Shown here: positions 1-5,605 of the stretch, one piece after another
Position numbering within the stretch: the first letter of the stretch is position 1
Layout: every line of letters begins with the position of its first letter
Assembly: GCA_001801495.1 (NCBI GenBank)
Contig: MGXW01000061.1
Location: 1-5,605, forward strand
Source: Gammaproteobacteria bacterium RIFCSPHIGHO2_12_FULL_37_34
Lineage (GTDB): Bacteria > Pseudomonadota > Gammaproteobacteria > DSM-16500
Direction: 5' to 3'
DNA length: 5,605 bases
Translations under genes and position numbers: made by a program
The notes under the pieces: generated by a model
Database searches by the model: none
The model's input: the letters and a program-made list of their open reading frames with translations, nothing else
What the model was told of the DNA's origin: nothing

Positions 1-318
1 AAACTGTCTCTTGAGCATCTTCATTTTGATGCTAATGAATTAAAAAATATGTTGCTCCCTGTTCTAAGACAAGAGGACTTGAAAGAGTCAAAAAATTTAA
101 AATCATGGTCAGCGAAATTGATCAATGTATGTAAGGATAACTTGGCTGATATTATAGAATTTAATACTAATGAAAAAAGCTTTTTAACAAATATTATTGA
201 ATATGGCGAGATCACACCAGAACTTATTACTCAAGATAAATTGTTAGTTGAATTAATTAAAGTACATCCTGTTTTATTATGGAAAGCAGTAAATGTTAAA
301 GAGTATAAAAGACGATAA
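1..318 (+). CDS. C-terminal part of a probable AbiEii/AbiGii-type nucleotidyltransferase toxin (5' end outside window)
   Basis: The reading frame is open from the first base of the window to a TAA at 316-318, so these 105 residues are the tail of a gene that begins upstream; the ATG at 49 is internal and has no Shine-Dalgarno sequence. The segment starting LLPVLR, continuing LKSW near its middle and ending HPVLLWKAVNVKEYKRR resembles, from memory, the C-terminal helical part of AbiEii/AbiGii family proteins. In that family the N-terminal half is a nucleotidyltransferase acting as the toxin of AbiE-type toxin-antitoxin or phage-abortive-infection pairs. The catalytic nucleotidyltransferase motifs would lie upstream and cannot be checked here, nor can the antitoxin gene, which normally precedes the toxin. 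GC is about 28 % by hand count, clearly lower than the genes downstream, which fits acquired DNA. The family call is moderate; that this is a real coding 3' end is more certain. Confidence 0.55.
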   Translation, partial: KLSLEHLHFDANELKNMLLPVLRQEDLKESKNLKSWSAKLINVCKDNLADIIEFNTNEKSFLTNIIEYGEITPELITQDKLLVELIKVHPVLLWKAVNVKEYKRR

Positions 319-356
319 GTTATTTTTTATATCAAATGAAGGAAAATAGTTGATAA

Positions 357-392
357 GCGTTTAGGCTTTTTTTATGCAGCAACGCCCTTTTT
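357..392 (+). terminator. Possible rho-independent terminator after the AT-rich partial gene
   Basis: GCGTT at 357-361 pairs with AACGC at 381-385, and GCT at 365-367 can pair with AGC at 378-380. This gives an 8-bp interrupted stem with a 3-base bulge (362-364) and a 10-base loop. CC and a run of five T (388-392) follow. A simpler alternative is AAGC 355-358 with GCTT 365-368 followed by Ts to 373. Both are weak hairpins. The T tract is on the + strand side, so it would serve the gene ending at 318; no matching T tract follows the hairpin on the - strand for the converging aminotransferase. Confidence 0.35.
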
Positions 393-395
393 AAT

Positions 396-1241
396 CTATA
401 ATATTCCCATAGTTTCAAAAAGTTGTGTAACAAATTGTTTCCAAATGGGGCCGGCTTTGCCTGTGCCAATTCGTTTACCATCTAATTTCACAATGGGCAC
501 AATGGTTTTGCTGGAACCAGTTAGCCAAATTTCATCTGCGGTATAAAGTTCGTCTATCATGACTTTTCTTTCTTCAATTGGAAACGATAACGATTTTGCT
601 AAGTGGACAATTAAAATTCTCGTGATGCCGCTTAACATACAAGATTGCTCATAAGGCGTAATGATGCAATTATTTTTGACTAAAAAAATGTTGCTGATAC
701 TTCCTTCAATGACTTCACGATGTCGAATTAAAATAGCTTCTGTCATGCCTTTTTCGTGAGCTTCTTGACTTAAAAGCACGCTTGGTAATAAGTTTAGTGA
801 TTTAATACTTGTATAAGCCCAGCGAATATCTTCTGTGGTGTAAGCAGTAAAACCTTTTTCTAAATGGGGAATGGTTGGCCAGGTGAAAGGAATGCAACAA
901 ATAAATACAGTTGGTTTTATTTTTTTCGGGAAAAGATAACTTCTTTTGTCGCCGCTGCCACGCGTGATTTGCAAATAAAGCAAGCAATCTTGAATGTGAT
1001 TTTCTTTAAATAATTTTTTATAAATTTTAGTAAAGTTATTCTTTTTAAGAGGATCATGTATTCTTATTTTCCGCAAACAAATTTTTAATCGCTTTAAATG
1101 ATGCTGAAGAGCAATTAATTTTTGTTGATAAACAGGGATGACTTCATAGACACCATCCCCAAACAAAAACCCTCTATCCATCACCGAAATTTTTGCATCT
1201 TTTAGTTCCAAAAAGTTGCCATTTAAGTAAACAATATTCAT
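396..1241 (-). CDS. dat: D-amino acid aminotransferase (class IV PLP fold)
   Basis: Cytosolic PLP enzyme of fold type IV, 281 residues from the chosen start. The family swaps the amino group between D-amino acids and 2-oxo acids, typically D-alanine plus 2-oxoglutarate to pyruvate plus D-glutamate, feeding peptidoglycan synthesis. Visible features, numbered from ATG 1241: DRGFLFGDGVYEV at 22-34, with Tyr32 matching the substrate-contacting Tyr31 of the Bacillus enzyme; the PLP lysine K147 in IKSLNLL; QEAHEKG at 159-165; and E179 in EGSISN, which contacts the PLP ring nitrogen. The usual Arg-x-His carboxylate trap reads R100-S-Y102, so His is replaced by Tyr. The frame extends to a GTG at 1274, adding 11 residues, but the family normally begins just before a YLNG-type strand, so ATG 1241 is preferred although its Shine-Dalgarno is poor. 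It diverges from clpB. Related class IV enzymes (branched-chain aminotransferase, aminodeoxychorismate lyase) are less likely because of the IKSLNLL and DRGFLFGDGVYEV context. Confidence 0.85.
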   Translation of the reverse strand: MNIVYLNGNFLELKDAKISVMDRGFLFGDGVYEVIPVYQQKLIALQHHLKRLKICLRKIRIHDPLKKNNFTKIYKKLFKENHIQDCLLYLQITRGSGDKRSYLFPKKIKPTVFICCIPFTWPTIPHLEKGFTAYTTEDIRWAYTSIKSLNLLPSVLLSQEAHEKGMTEAILIRHREVIEGSISNIFLVKNNCIITPYEQSCMLSGITRILIVHLAKSLSFPIEERKVMIDELYTADEIWLTGSSKTIVPIVKLDGKRIGTGKAGPIWKQFVTQLFETMGIL

Positions 1242-1250
1242 AGGTACCAA

Positions 1251-1278
1251 CTTGACATTATTAAATTTGCCCACATGT
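1251..1278 (+). promoter_or_regulatory. Sigma-32 (RpoH)-type heat-shock promoter of clpB
   Basis: CTTGACA at 1251-1257 matches the heat-shock -35 consensus CTTGAAA at 6 of 7 positions. After a 13-base spacer, CCACATGT at 1271-1278 matches the -10 consensus CCCCATnT at 6 of its 7 defined positions. The spacer is within the usual 11-16 range. Transcription would start around 1284, leaving about 20 bases before ATG 1304, just enough for the Shine-Dalgarno sequence. The -35 also contains TTGACA, a perfect sigma-70 -35, but no good -10 lies 16-18 bases from it. clpB is a classic RpoH target, which supports the reading. The element lies between the two divergent genes, within the aminotransferase leader. 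Confidence 0.65.
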
Positions 1279-1281
1279 TAA

Positions 1282-1310
1282 AATATAACAGATGAGGTGA
1301 ACCATGCGAA
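1282..1310 (-). promoter_or_regulatory. Possible sigma-70-like promoter for the aminotransferase gene
   Basis: Read on the - strand, TTCGCA (1310-1305; 4 of 6 to TTGACA) is followed after 17 bases by TATATT (1287-1282; 5 of 6 to TATAAT). The predicted start near 1275 would leave a leader of about 33 bases before ATG 1241. This also argues against the GTG at 1274, which would then lie almost at the transcript end. The elements overlap the clpB ribosome-binding site and first codons, so divergent transcription could interfere. Only moderate matches in AT-rich DNA. Confidence 0.3.
1294..1300 (+). promoter_or_regulatory. Ribosome-binding site of clpB
   Basis: GAGGTGA is a strong Shine-Dalgarno match whose GAGG core ends six bases before ATG 1304. 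This spacing selects ATG 1304 (Met-Arg-Met) over the second in-frame ATG at 1310, in agreement with E. coli ClpB, which begins Met-Arg-Leu-Asp. Confidence 0.75.
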
Positions 1311-3895
1311 TGGATAAATTAACCAGTAAGTTTCAATTAGCTTTAGCAGATGCACAATCACTCGCTTTAGGCCATGATCATGGCTTCATTGAACCTTTAC
1401 ATGTGATGAAGGCGCTATTAGATGAAGAAGGCGGCAGTGTTCGATCCATTTTAACCAAAGCGAATGTCAATGTTGCCAATTTGCATTCACAACTTCATAC
1501 GGCATTAAATCGCCTACCACGAGTAGAAGGTACACCAGGTGACATACATGTATCAAATGAACTCAACCGCATTTTAAATGTGACTGATAAACTGGCTCAA
1601 AAACGTAAAGATCAATACATCTCGAGCGAATTATTTTTATTAGCTTCTGTCGAAGACAATGGATCACTGGGAGAGTTATTACGCAAATGTGGCGCAACGA
1701 AAACATCGATTGAAAAAGCTATTGATGAAGAACGTGGTGGACAAAAAGTTGAGGAAGCAAGTGCTGAGGACCAACGGAATGCTTTAACAAAATATACAGT
1801 TGATTTAACCGCGCAAGCTGAAAAAGGCAAACTGGATCCAGTGATTGGTCGGGATGCTGAAATTCGCCGCACTATTCAAGTGTTACAGCGCCGTACTAAA
1901 AATAATCCTGTGTTAATAGGAGAGCCAGGTGTAGGAAAAACTGCCATTGTTGAAGGATTAGCGCAGCGCATTATTAATCATGAAGTGCCAGAAGGTTTGC
2001 GTGATAAACGTTTACTAGCACTAGATTTAGGTGCATTAATTGCAGGTGCAAAATTTCGCGGGGAGTTTGAAGAACGGTTAAAAGCGGTTTTAAAAGAATT
2101 GGCCAAGCAAGAAGGCAATATTATTTTATTTATTGATGAATTACATAATGTTGTTGGCGCAGGCAAAGCAGAAGGTGCGATGGATGCTGGCAACATGCTA
2201 AAACCAGCACTTGCACGTGGTGAATTGCATTGTGTGGGCGCAACAACATTAGATGAATATCGTAAATACATAGAAAAAGATGCGGCATTGGAACGTCGTT
2301 TTCAACGCGTTTTAGTAGAAGAACCGAATGTACCCGATACCATTGCTATTTTGCGTGGATTGAAAGAACGCTATGAAGTCCATCACGGTGTTGAAATTAC
2401 AGATCCTGCTATTATTGCTGCAGCTACGTTGTCTCATCGTTATATCACGGATCGTAATTTGCCTGATAAAGCAATCGATTTGATTGATGAAGCAGCCAGC
2501 AACATTCGCATGGAAATTGATTCCAAACCAGAGGTAATGGATAACTTAGATCGTCGCATTATTCAACTTAAAATTGAACGTGAAGCCTTAAAGAAGGAAA
2601 CAGATGATGCTTCTAAAAAACAATTAGAAAAACTTGAATCTGATTTACATCAACTGGAAGAAGAATATAAAAAATTAGAAACGGTGTGGAAGGCAGAAAA
2701 AGGCTTGTTGCAAGATGCGCAAACGATTAAAAGTGAATTAGAAAAAGCGCGCATGGATTTTGATAACGCTCGTCGTGCTGGTCATTTAACCAAAATGGCT
2801 GAATTGCAATATGGCCGTATTCCAGAATTAGAAAAAAAAATAACGGAGTCAAGGAATGGTGCACAACCAAAAGAGATGAGGTTATTGCGCAATAAAGTAA
2901 CCGATGAAGAAGTAGCAGAAGTTGTTTCCAAGTGGACACATATTCCCGTTGCTAAGATGCTTGAAAGTGAAAAAGAAAAATTAATTCACATGGATGATGC
3001 GCTACATCGTCGTATTATTGGCCAAAGTCAAGCAGTCCATGCGGTATGTAACGCTATTCGTCGTTCGCGTGCGGGCTTATCTGATCCCAATCGACCGATT
3101 GGCTCTTTTTTATTTTTAGGGCCAACAGGCGTTGGCAAAACCGAACTTTGTAAAGCATTAGCAGAGTTTTTATTTGATACCGATAGTGCAGTGATTCGCA
3201 TTGATATGTCAGAATTTATGGAAAAGCATTCGGTATCACGCTTACTTGGTGCGCCACCTGGATACGTGGGTTATGAGGAAGGTGGTTATTTAACCGAAAA
3301 TGTTCGCCGTCGACCTTACTCTGTTATTTTATTGGATGAAATGGAAAAAGCGCATCCAGATGTATTTAATATTTTGTTACAAGTGATGGATGATGGTCGC
3401 TTAACCGATAGTCAAGGACGTACCGTCGATTTTCGTAATACCGTTATTGTGATGACTTCTAATTTAGGTTCGGAACTCATTCAAGATATTGCGCGCAAAG
3501 GTGATTATTTTGAAATGAAAAAAGCGGTGTTGGAAATGGTTGGAAAACATTTGCGACCGGAATTTATTAATCGTATCGATGAAATTGTCGTGTTTCATCC
3601 TCTTGATGAAGAACAAATCGAAAAGATTGCTCGTATTCAAATGGATCGTTTACGCGCACGCTTAGCCGCACGAGATTATAATATTACGATTACAGATCAA
3701 GCATTGGATTATTTAGTAGCGACAGGGTATGATCCTGTGTATGGGGCAAGGCCATTAAAACGGGCAATACAACAACATATTGAAAATCCATTGGCTCATG
3801 AAATACTCTCCGGCAAATTTATACCAGGAGATATTATTCAAATAGATTTGGAAAAAGAGCGCATTGTGTTTTCTAAGGCAACTGCAATCGTTTAA
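1304..3895 (+). CDS. clpB: ClpB, ATP-dependent protein disaggregase (Hsp100)
   Basis: Hexameric cytosolic AAA+ machine that threads aggregated polypeptides through its pore in cooperation with DnaK, DnaJ-type proteins and GrpE. At 863 residues it is close to the 857 of E. coli ClpB and nearly colinear with it. Domains: N-terminal Clp repeats at about 1-145; first AAA+ module with Walker A GEPGVGKT 206-213, pore loop KFRG 250-253, Walker B ending D278-E279, sensor GATT 312-315 and arginine fingers R331/R332; coiled-coil middle domain at about 409-525 containing the DnaK-interaction site (Tyr503 conserved); second AAA+ module with Walker A GPTGVGKT 606-613, pore loop GYVG 653-656, Walker B ending D678-E679, sensor-1 N720, arginine finger R757 and sensor-2 GAR 814-816. 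Everything needed for activity is present. Pore loop 1 has Phe251 where E. coli has Tyr, still aromatic. The codon at position 149, GTG start of the short form in E. coli, is GTT here. First gene of the probable operon, behind a sigma-32-like promoter. Confidence 0.98.
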   Translation: MRMDKLTSKFQLALADAQSLALGHDHGFIEPLHVMKALLDEEGGSVRSILTKANVNVANLHSQLHTALNRLPRVEGTPGDIHVSNELNRILNVTDKLAQKRKDQYISSELFLLASVEDNGSLGELLRKCGATKTSIEKAIDEERGGQKVEEASAEDQRNALTKYTVDLTAQAEKGKLDPVIGRDAEIRRTIQVLQRRTKNNPVLIGEPGVGKTAIVEGLAQRIINHEVPEGLRDKRLLALDLGALIAGAKFRGEFEERLKAVLKELAKQEGNIILFIDELHNVVGAGKAEGAMDAGNMLKPALARGELHCVGATTLDEYRKYIEKDAALERRFQRVLVEEPNVPDTIAILRGLKERYEVHHGVEITDPAIIAAATLSHRYITDRNLPDKAIDLIDEAASNIRMEIDSKPEVMDNLDRRIIQLKIEREALKKETDDASKKQLEKLESDLHQLEEEYKKLETVWKAEKGLLQDAQTIKSELEKARMDFDNARRAGHLTKMAELQYGRIPELEKKITESRNGAQPKEMRLLRNKVTDEEVAEVVSKWTHIPVAKMLESEKEKLIHMDDALHRRIIGQSQAVHAVCNAIRRSRAGLSDPNRPIGSFLFLGPTGVGKTELCKALAEFLFDTDSAVIRIDMSEFMEKHSVSRLLGAPPGYVGYEEGGYLTENVRRRPYSVILLDEMEKAHPDVFNILLQVMDDGRLTDSQGRTVDFRNTVIVMTSNLGSELIQDIARKGDYFEMKKAVLEMVGKHLRPEFINRIDEIVVFHPLDEEQIEKIARIQMDRLRARLAARDYNITITDQALDYLVATGYDPVYGARPLKRAIQQHIENPLAHEILSGKFIPGDIIQIDLEKERIVFSKATAIV

Positions 3896-3901
3896 AAGTT
3901 T

Positions 3902-3907
3902 AAAGGA
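3902..3907 (+). promoter_or_regulatory. Ribosome-binding site fixing the start of the universal stress protein
   Basis: AAAGGA lies seven bases before ATG 3915. The same frame is open from an ATG at 3864 inside the end of clpB, but that ATG has no comparable site and would add 17 residues ahead of the usual family start (Met-Tyr-Lys-His-Ile-Leu). ATG 3915 is therefore the start. Confidence 0.7.
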
Positions 3908-3914
3908 TGAAATC

Positions 3915-4343
3915 ATGTATAAACATATTCTTTTTGCGACTGATTTAACAGAAGATACTGATTATCTCGTCGATAAAGTACGTAGTATGCGTGGATTAAC
4001 AGGTGCAAAACTCAGTTTAATTCATGTGGTCGAGCCTCTTCCGGGTTACAGTTATGCTTATCTTGGTATTGAAGATATTGAAGGCCAATTAATTGAAGAA
4101 GCAAGACAATCCATAGAAAAATTAGGTGAAAAATTACAAGTAGCTAAGAGTGATCAACATATTGAAGTGGGCCCCACTAAAACAAAAATTTTGAAAATTG
4201 CTGATGAAGTGAGAGCAGATTTAATTGTGTGCGGCAGTCATGGGCGTCATGGGTTATCACTGTTATTGGGTTCAACGGCAAATGCCATTTTGCATGGTGC
4301 AAAATGCGATGTATTAACAGTGAGATTGCCGGAGGAGAAATAG
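3915..4343 (+). CDS. Universal stress protein, UspA family, single domain
   Basis: Small cytosolic alpha/beta protein of 142 residues, close to the 144 of E. coli UspA, with one Usp domain spanning the whole length. It opens with YKHILFATDL, where Asp10 is at the position that contacts adenine in nucleotide-binding members. The nucleotide-phosphate loop GSHG at 107-110 is followed by G119-S120, the G-x2-G-x8-G-S pattern of ATP-binding Usp proteins, so ATP binding is likely, unlike E. coli UspA, which lacks this loop. Usp proteins aid survival in starvation, oxidative or heat stress, but their biochemical action is often unknown; none can be stated here. It starts 19 bases after the clpB stop and ends 27 bases before cbpA with no terminator visible, so it is probably cotranscribed with both chaperone genes. 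No separate promoter is evident. Family assignment is firm, the exact role is not. Confidence 0.93.
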   Translation: MYKHILFATDLTEDTDYLVDKVRSMRGLTGAKLSLIHVVEPLPGYSYAYLGIEDIEGQLIEEARQSIEKLGEKLQVAKSDQHIEVGPTKTKILKIADEVRADLIVCGSHGRHGLSLLLGSTANAILHGAKCDVLTVRLPEEK

Positions 4344-4370
4344 TGTGGGAGAAGGTTGGGGTGAGAAGTT

Positions 4371-5324
4371 ATGCAATACAAAGATTATTACGCTATTTTG
4401 GGCGTAGACAAAAAAGCATCTCAAGATGATATTAAACATGCTTATCGAAAACTTGCCCGCAAATATCACCCCGATGTGAGCAAAGAACCAAATGCTGAAG
4501 AACAATTTAAAAACGTACAAGAAGCATATGAAGTTTTAAAAGATCCTGAAAAACGTGCCGCCTATAATCAATTAGGAAGTGAGTGGAAAGCAGGCCAAGA
4601 TTTTAGGCCACCACCCGATTGGCAACAAGCACATACTCGTTTTTATACTAATGGTGAGAATGAATTTGCTGAAGCTGATTTAGGTGGCTTCAGTGATTTT
4701 TTCACGCATCTTTTTGGGCAAGCAGGATTTAGTCGAGAAGGTGTACGCGGATTTAAACAGCGGGGTAGTGATCAACACGCTAAAATTCAAATTTCTTTGG
4801 AAGAAGCGTTTCATGGTGTCAGTAAAACATTTCAAATGCAAATTCCGGAAATTGATACAAGCGGTCGTGTGCATACTGCTTTACGTACGATCAAGGTCAA
4901 TATTCCACCTGGTGTCATGCCAGGTCAACAATTGCGCTTGGGTGGGCAGGGTAGCGTTGGAGCAGGTGGAGGAGGAGCGGGTGATCTTTATTTAGAAATC
5001 GATATTCAAACGCATTCGCGTTTTTCTCTACAAAATAAAGATATTTTCATGACGCTTCCGATCACTCCTTGGGAAGCAGCACTTGGCGCACACATTAAAG
5101 TGCCAACATTAGGTGGTGCAGTTGGTTTGAAATTAACAGCAGGCTCACAAGCAGGCCAAAAGCTGCGTTTAAAAGGAAGAGGCATGCCGGGCAAACCATT
5201 TGGGGATCAGTATGTTATTTTGCAAATTGAAACACCTCCTGTAAAAACCGAAGAACAACGTCAATTGTATGAAAACATGGCGCGCATCATGCCGTTTAAT
5301 CCACGCGAGCATTGGGTGATATGA
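4371..5324 (+). CDS. cbpA: CbpA, DnaJ-like co-chaperone (class B J-domain protein)
   Basis: Cytosolic J-domain protein of 317 residues (E. coli CbpA 306) that stimulates DnaK ATP hydrolysis, binds unfolded clients and in E. coli also binds curved DNA in the nucleoid. The J-domain covers residues 1-70, with the essential HPD triad at 33-35, YYAILGV in helix I and EAYEVL in helix III. A Gly/Phe-containing linker occupies about 100-130. No CxxCxGxG zinc-finger repeats are present, which separates it from true DnaJ. Two beta-sandwich client-binding domains follow (about 135-215 and 220-290), with the CbpA-type stretch TPWEAALGAHIKVPTL at 232-247 and GSQAGQKLR at 258-266; the C-terminal dimerisation segment ends in FNPREHWVI, like E. 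coli CbpA (FDPRKDW). A glycine run at 198-204 sits in the first sandwich. GGGGTGAG at 4358-4365 serves as ribosome-binding site. cbpM follows after 7 bases, the classic pairing, which strengthens the CbpA call over DnaJ. Confidence 0.95.
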   Translation: MQYKDYYAILGVDKKASQDDIKHAYRKLARKYHPDVSKEPNAEEQFKNVQEAYEVLKDPEKRAAYNQLGSEWKAGQDFRPPPDWQQAHTRFYTNGENEFAEADLGGFSDFFTHLFGQAGFSREGVRGFKQRGSDQHAKIQISLEEAFHGVSKTFQMQIPEIDTSGRVHTALRTIKVNIPPGVMPGQQLRLGGQGSVGAGGGGAGDLYLEIDIQTHSRFSLQNKDIFMTLPITPWEAALGAHIKVPTLGGAVGLKLTAGSQAGQKLRLKGRGMPGKPFGDQYVILQIETPPVKTEEQRQLYENMARIMPFNPREHWVI

Positions 5325-5327
5325 GGA
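5323..5327 (+). promoter_or_regulatory. Ribosome-binding site of cbpM overlapping the cbpA stop codon
   Basis: GAGGA begins within the cbpA TGA stop (5322-5324) and ends four bases before ATG 5332. Ribosomes finishing cbpA would stop on top of this site, so translation of the two genes is likely coupled, as expected for a protein and its stoichiometric modulator. Confidence 0.55.
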
Positions 5328-5331
5328 TAGC

Positions 5332-5605
5332 ATGAGTAAAAAAGAGCCAATGATTGTAATAGATTACACTGAAGAGAGCAGCTTCTCGCTTGATGAATTA
5401 TGTGAAATAAGCCATGTTACACCAAATTTTATTATCGACTTAATTACTTACGAAATTATTTGCCCGGAAGGTGCAACACCAAATGAATGGTTGTTTGATA
5501 TGAGGCAATTGCAGCGCATTCAAACCGTGTTACGATTGCAGCGTGATTTAGAAATCAACCTTGCTGGTGCCGCTGTTGTGCTTGATTTACTAGATGAAAT
5601 GGAGC
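5332..5605 (+). CDS. cbpM: CbpM, chaperone modulator of CbpA (3' end outside window)
   Basis: This frame starts at ATG 5332 and runs open to the window end, giving 91 residues of a family that is about 100 long (E. coli CbpM 101), so only the last few residues are missing. CbpM binds the J-domain of CbpA and inhibits both its DnaK co-chaperone activity and its DNA binding. Recognisable parts are a MerR-like helix-turn-helix region (SLDELCEISHVTPNFIIDLI, about 18-37), the short wing with ICPEG at 43-47, the N-E-W-L-F-D segment at 51-56 matching TTWVFD of E. coli CbpM, and the helix with LQRIQTVLRLQRDLEIN at 59-75 followed by AGAAVVLDLLDEME, matching the DWPGIAVALTLMDDI region of E. coli. The gene is 7 bases behind cbpA and probably translationally coupled to it. 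The short length and position beside cbpA make a free-standing MerR regulator unlikely. Confidence 0.9.
   Translation, partial: MSKKEPMIVIDYTEESSFSLDELCEISHVTPNFIIDLITYEIICPEGATPNEWLFDMRQLQRIQTVLRLQRDLEINLAGAAVVLDLLDEME

Noticed and set aside
21..215. 64-codon - strand frame opposite the partial AT-rich gene
   Set aside because: It lies wholly antisense to the open + frame and its composition (Phe, Ser, Leu, Ile) is that of translated AT-rich antisense sequence.
1252..1281. Sigma-70 promoter for clpB using the perfect TTGACA at 1252-1257
   Set aside because: At 16-18 base spacing the -10 candidates (CATGTT, ATGTTA, TGTTAA) match TATAAT at no more than 3 of 6 positions, and the better TAAAAT is 21 bases away. 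The heat-shock reading fits much better, though dual use is not excluded.
1612..2271. Open frames on the - strand inside clpB (1612-1872 and 1978-2271)
   Set aside because: They are antisense to highly conserved ClpB sequence, their predicted proteins are serine- and proline-rich low-quality sequence typical of reverse-frame shadows, and they have no start signals.
3864..3914. Longer start for the universal stress protein at ATG 3864, overlapping the end of clpB
   Set aside because: There is no ribosome-binding site before it, the extra 17 residues are unlike the family, and ATG 3915 has a good AAAGGA and the canonical N-terminus.
4229..4520. Open frames bridging the usp-cbpA junction on both strands (4229-4429 + and 4314-4520 -)
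   Set aside because: They overlap the firmly identified usp and cbpA genes in other frames and show no family resemblance or ribosome-binding site.
4960..4985. Purine-rich GGTGGAGGAGGAGC stretch in cbpA as a repeat or regulatory site
   Set aside because: It encodes the glycine run at 198-204 in the first client-binding domain of CbpA and needs no other explanation.
4684..4995. 103-codon + strand frame within cbpA
   Set aside because: It is an out-of-frame reading of the conserved C-terminal domains of CbpA; the CbpA frame has continuous family similarity throughout.

Overview
The window looks like a piece of a low-GC gammaproteobacterial chromosome. The ClpB, UspA and CbpA/CbpM products all resemble gammaproteobacterial proteins, and the ClpB is near-colinear with the E. 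coli protein, with equivalent catalytic residues at the same or +1 positions. Hand-counted lines of clpB and cbpA run between about 32 and 47 % GC. A Legionella/Coxiella-like lineage would fit, but that is a guess and not shown by the sequence.

Layout. Positions 1-318 (+) hold the 3' end of an AT-rich gene (about 28 % GC by hand count), probably the C-terminus of an AbiEii/AbiGii-type nucleotidyltransferase toxin. It converges on a class IV PLP aminotransferase, most likely D-amino acid aminotransferase (396-1241, -), with a possible terminator between them. A short divergent intergenic region (1242-1303) carries a convincing sigma-32-like heat-shock promoter for clpB and a weaker sigma-70-like promoter for the aminotransferase on the other strand. 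Then come four tightly packed + strand genes: clpB (1304-3895), a single-domain universal stress protein (3915-4343), cbpA (4371-5324) and the start of cbpM (5332 to the window end). Gaps between them are 19, 27 and 7 bases, with no visible terminator, so they probably form one operon.

How the genes fit together. ClpB is the ATP-driven disaggregase that extracts polypeptides from aggregates together with DnaK. CbpA is a DnaJ-like co-chaperone that can deliver clients to DnaK. CbpM is the small MerR-like protein that binds the CbpA J-domain and restrains it. The universal stress protein has a nucleotide-binding fold and sits between them. Together this reads as a compact protein-disaggregation and stress operon under heat-shock control, with DnaK/GrpE supplied from elsewhere. 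The families are all known. The points worth a second look are the operon arrangement, the clpB promoter, the loss of the usual internal clpB start codon, and a changed active-site motif in the aminotransferase. I did not find a wholly novel system.
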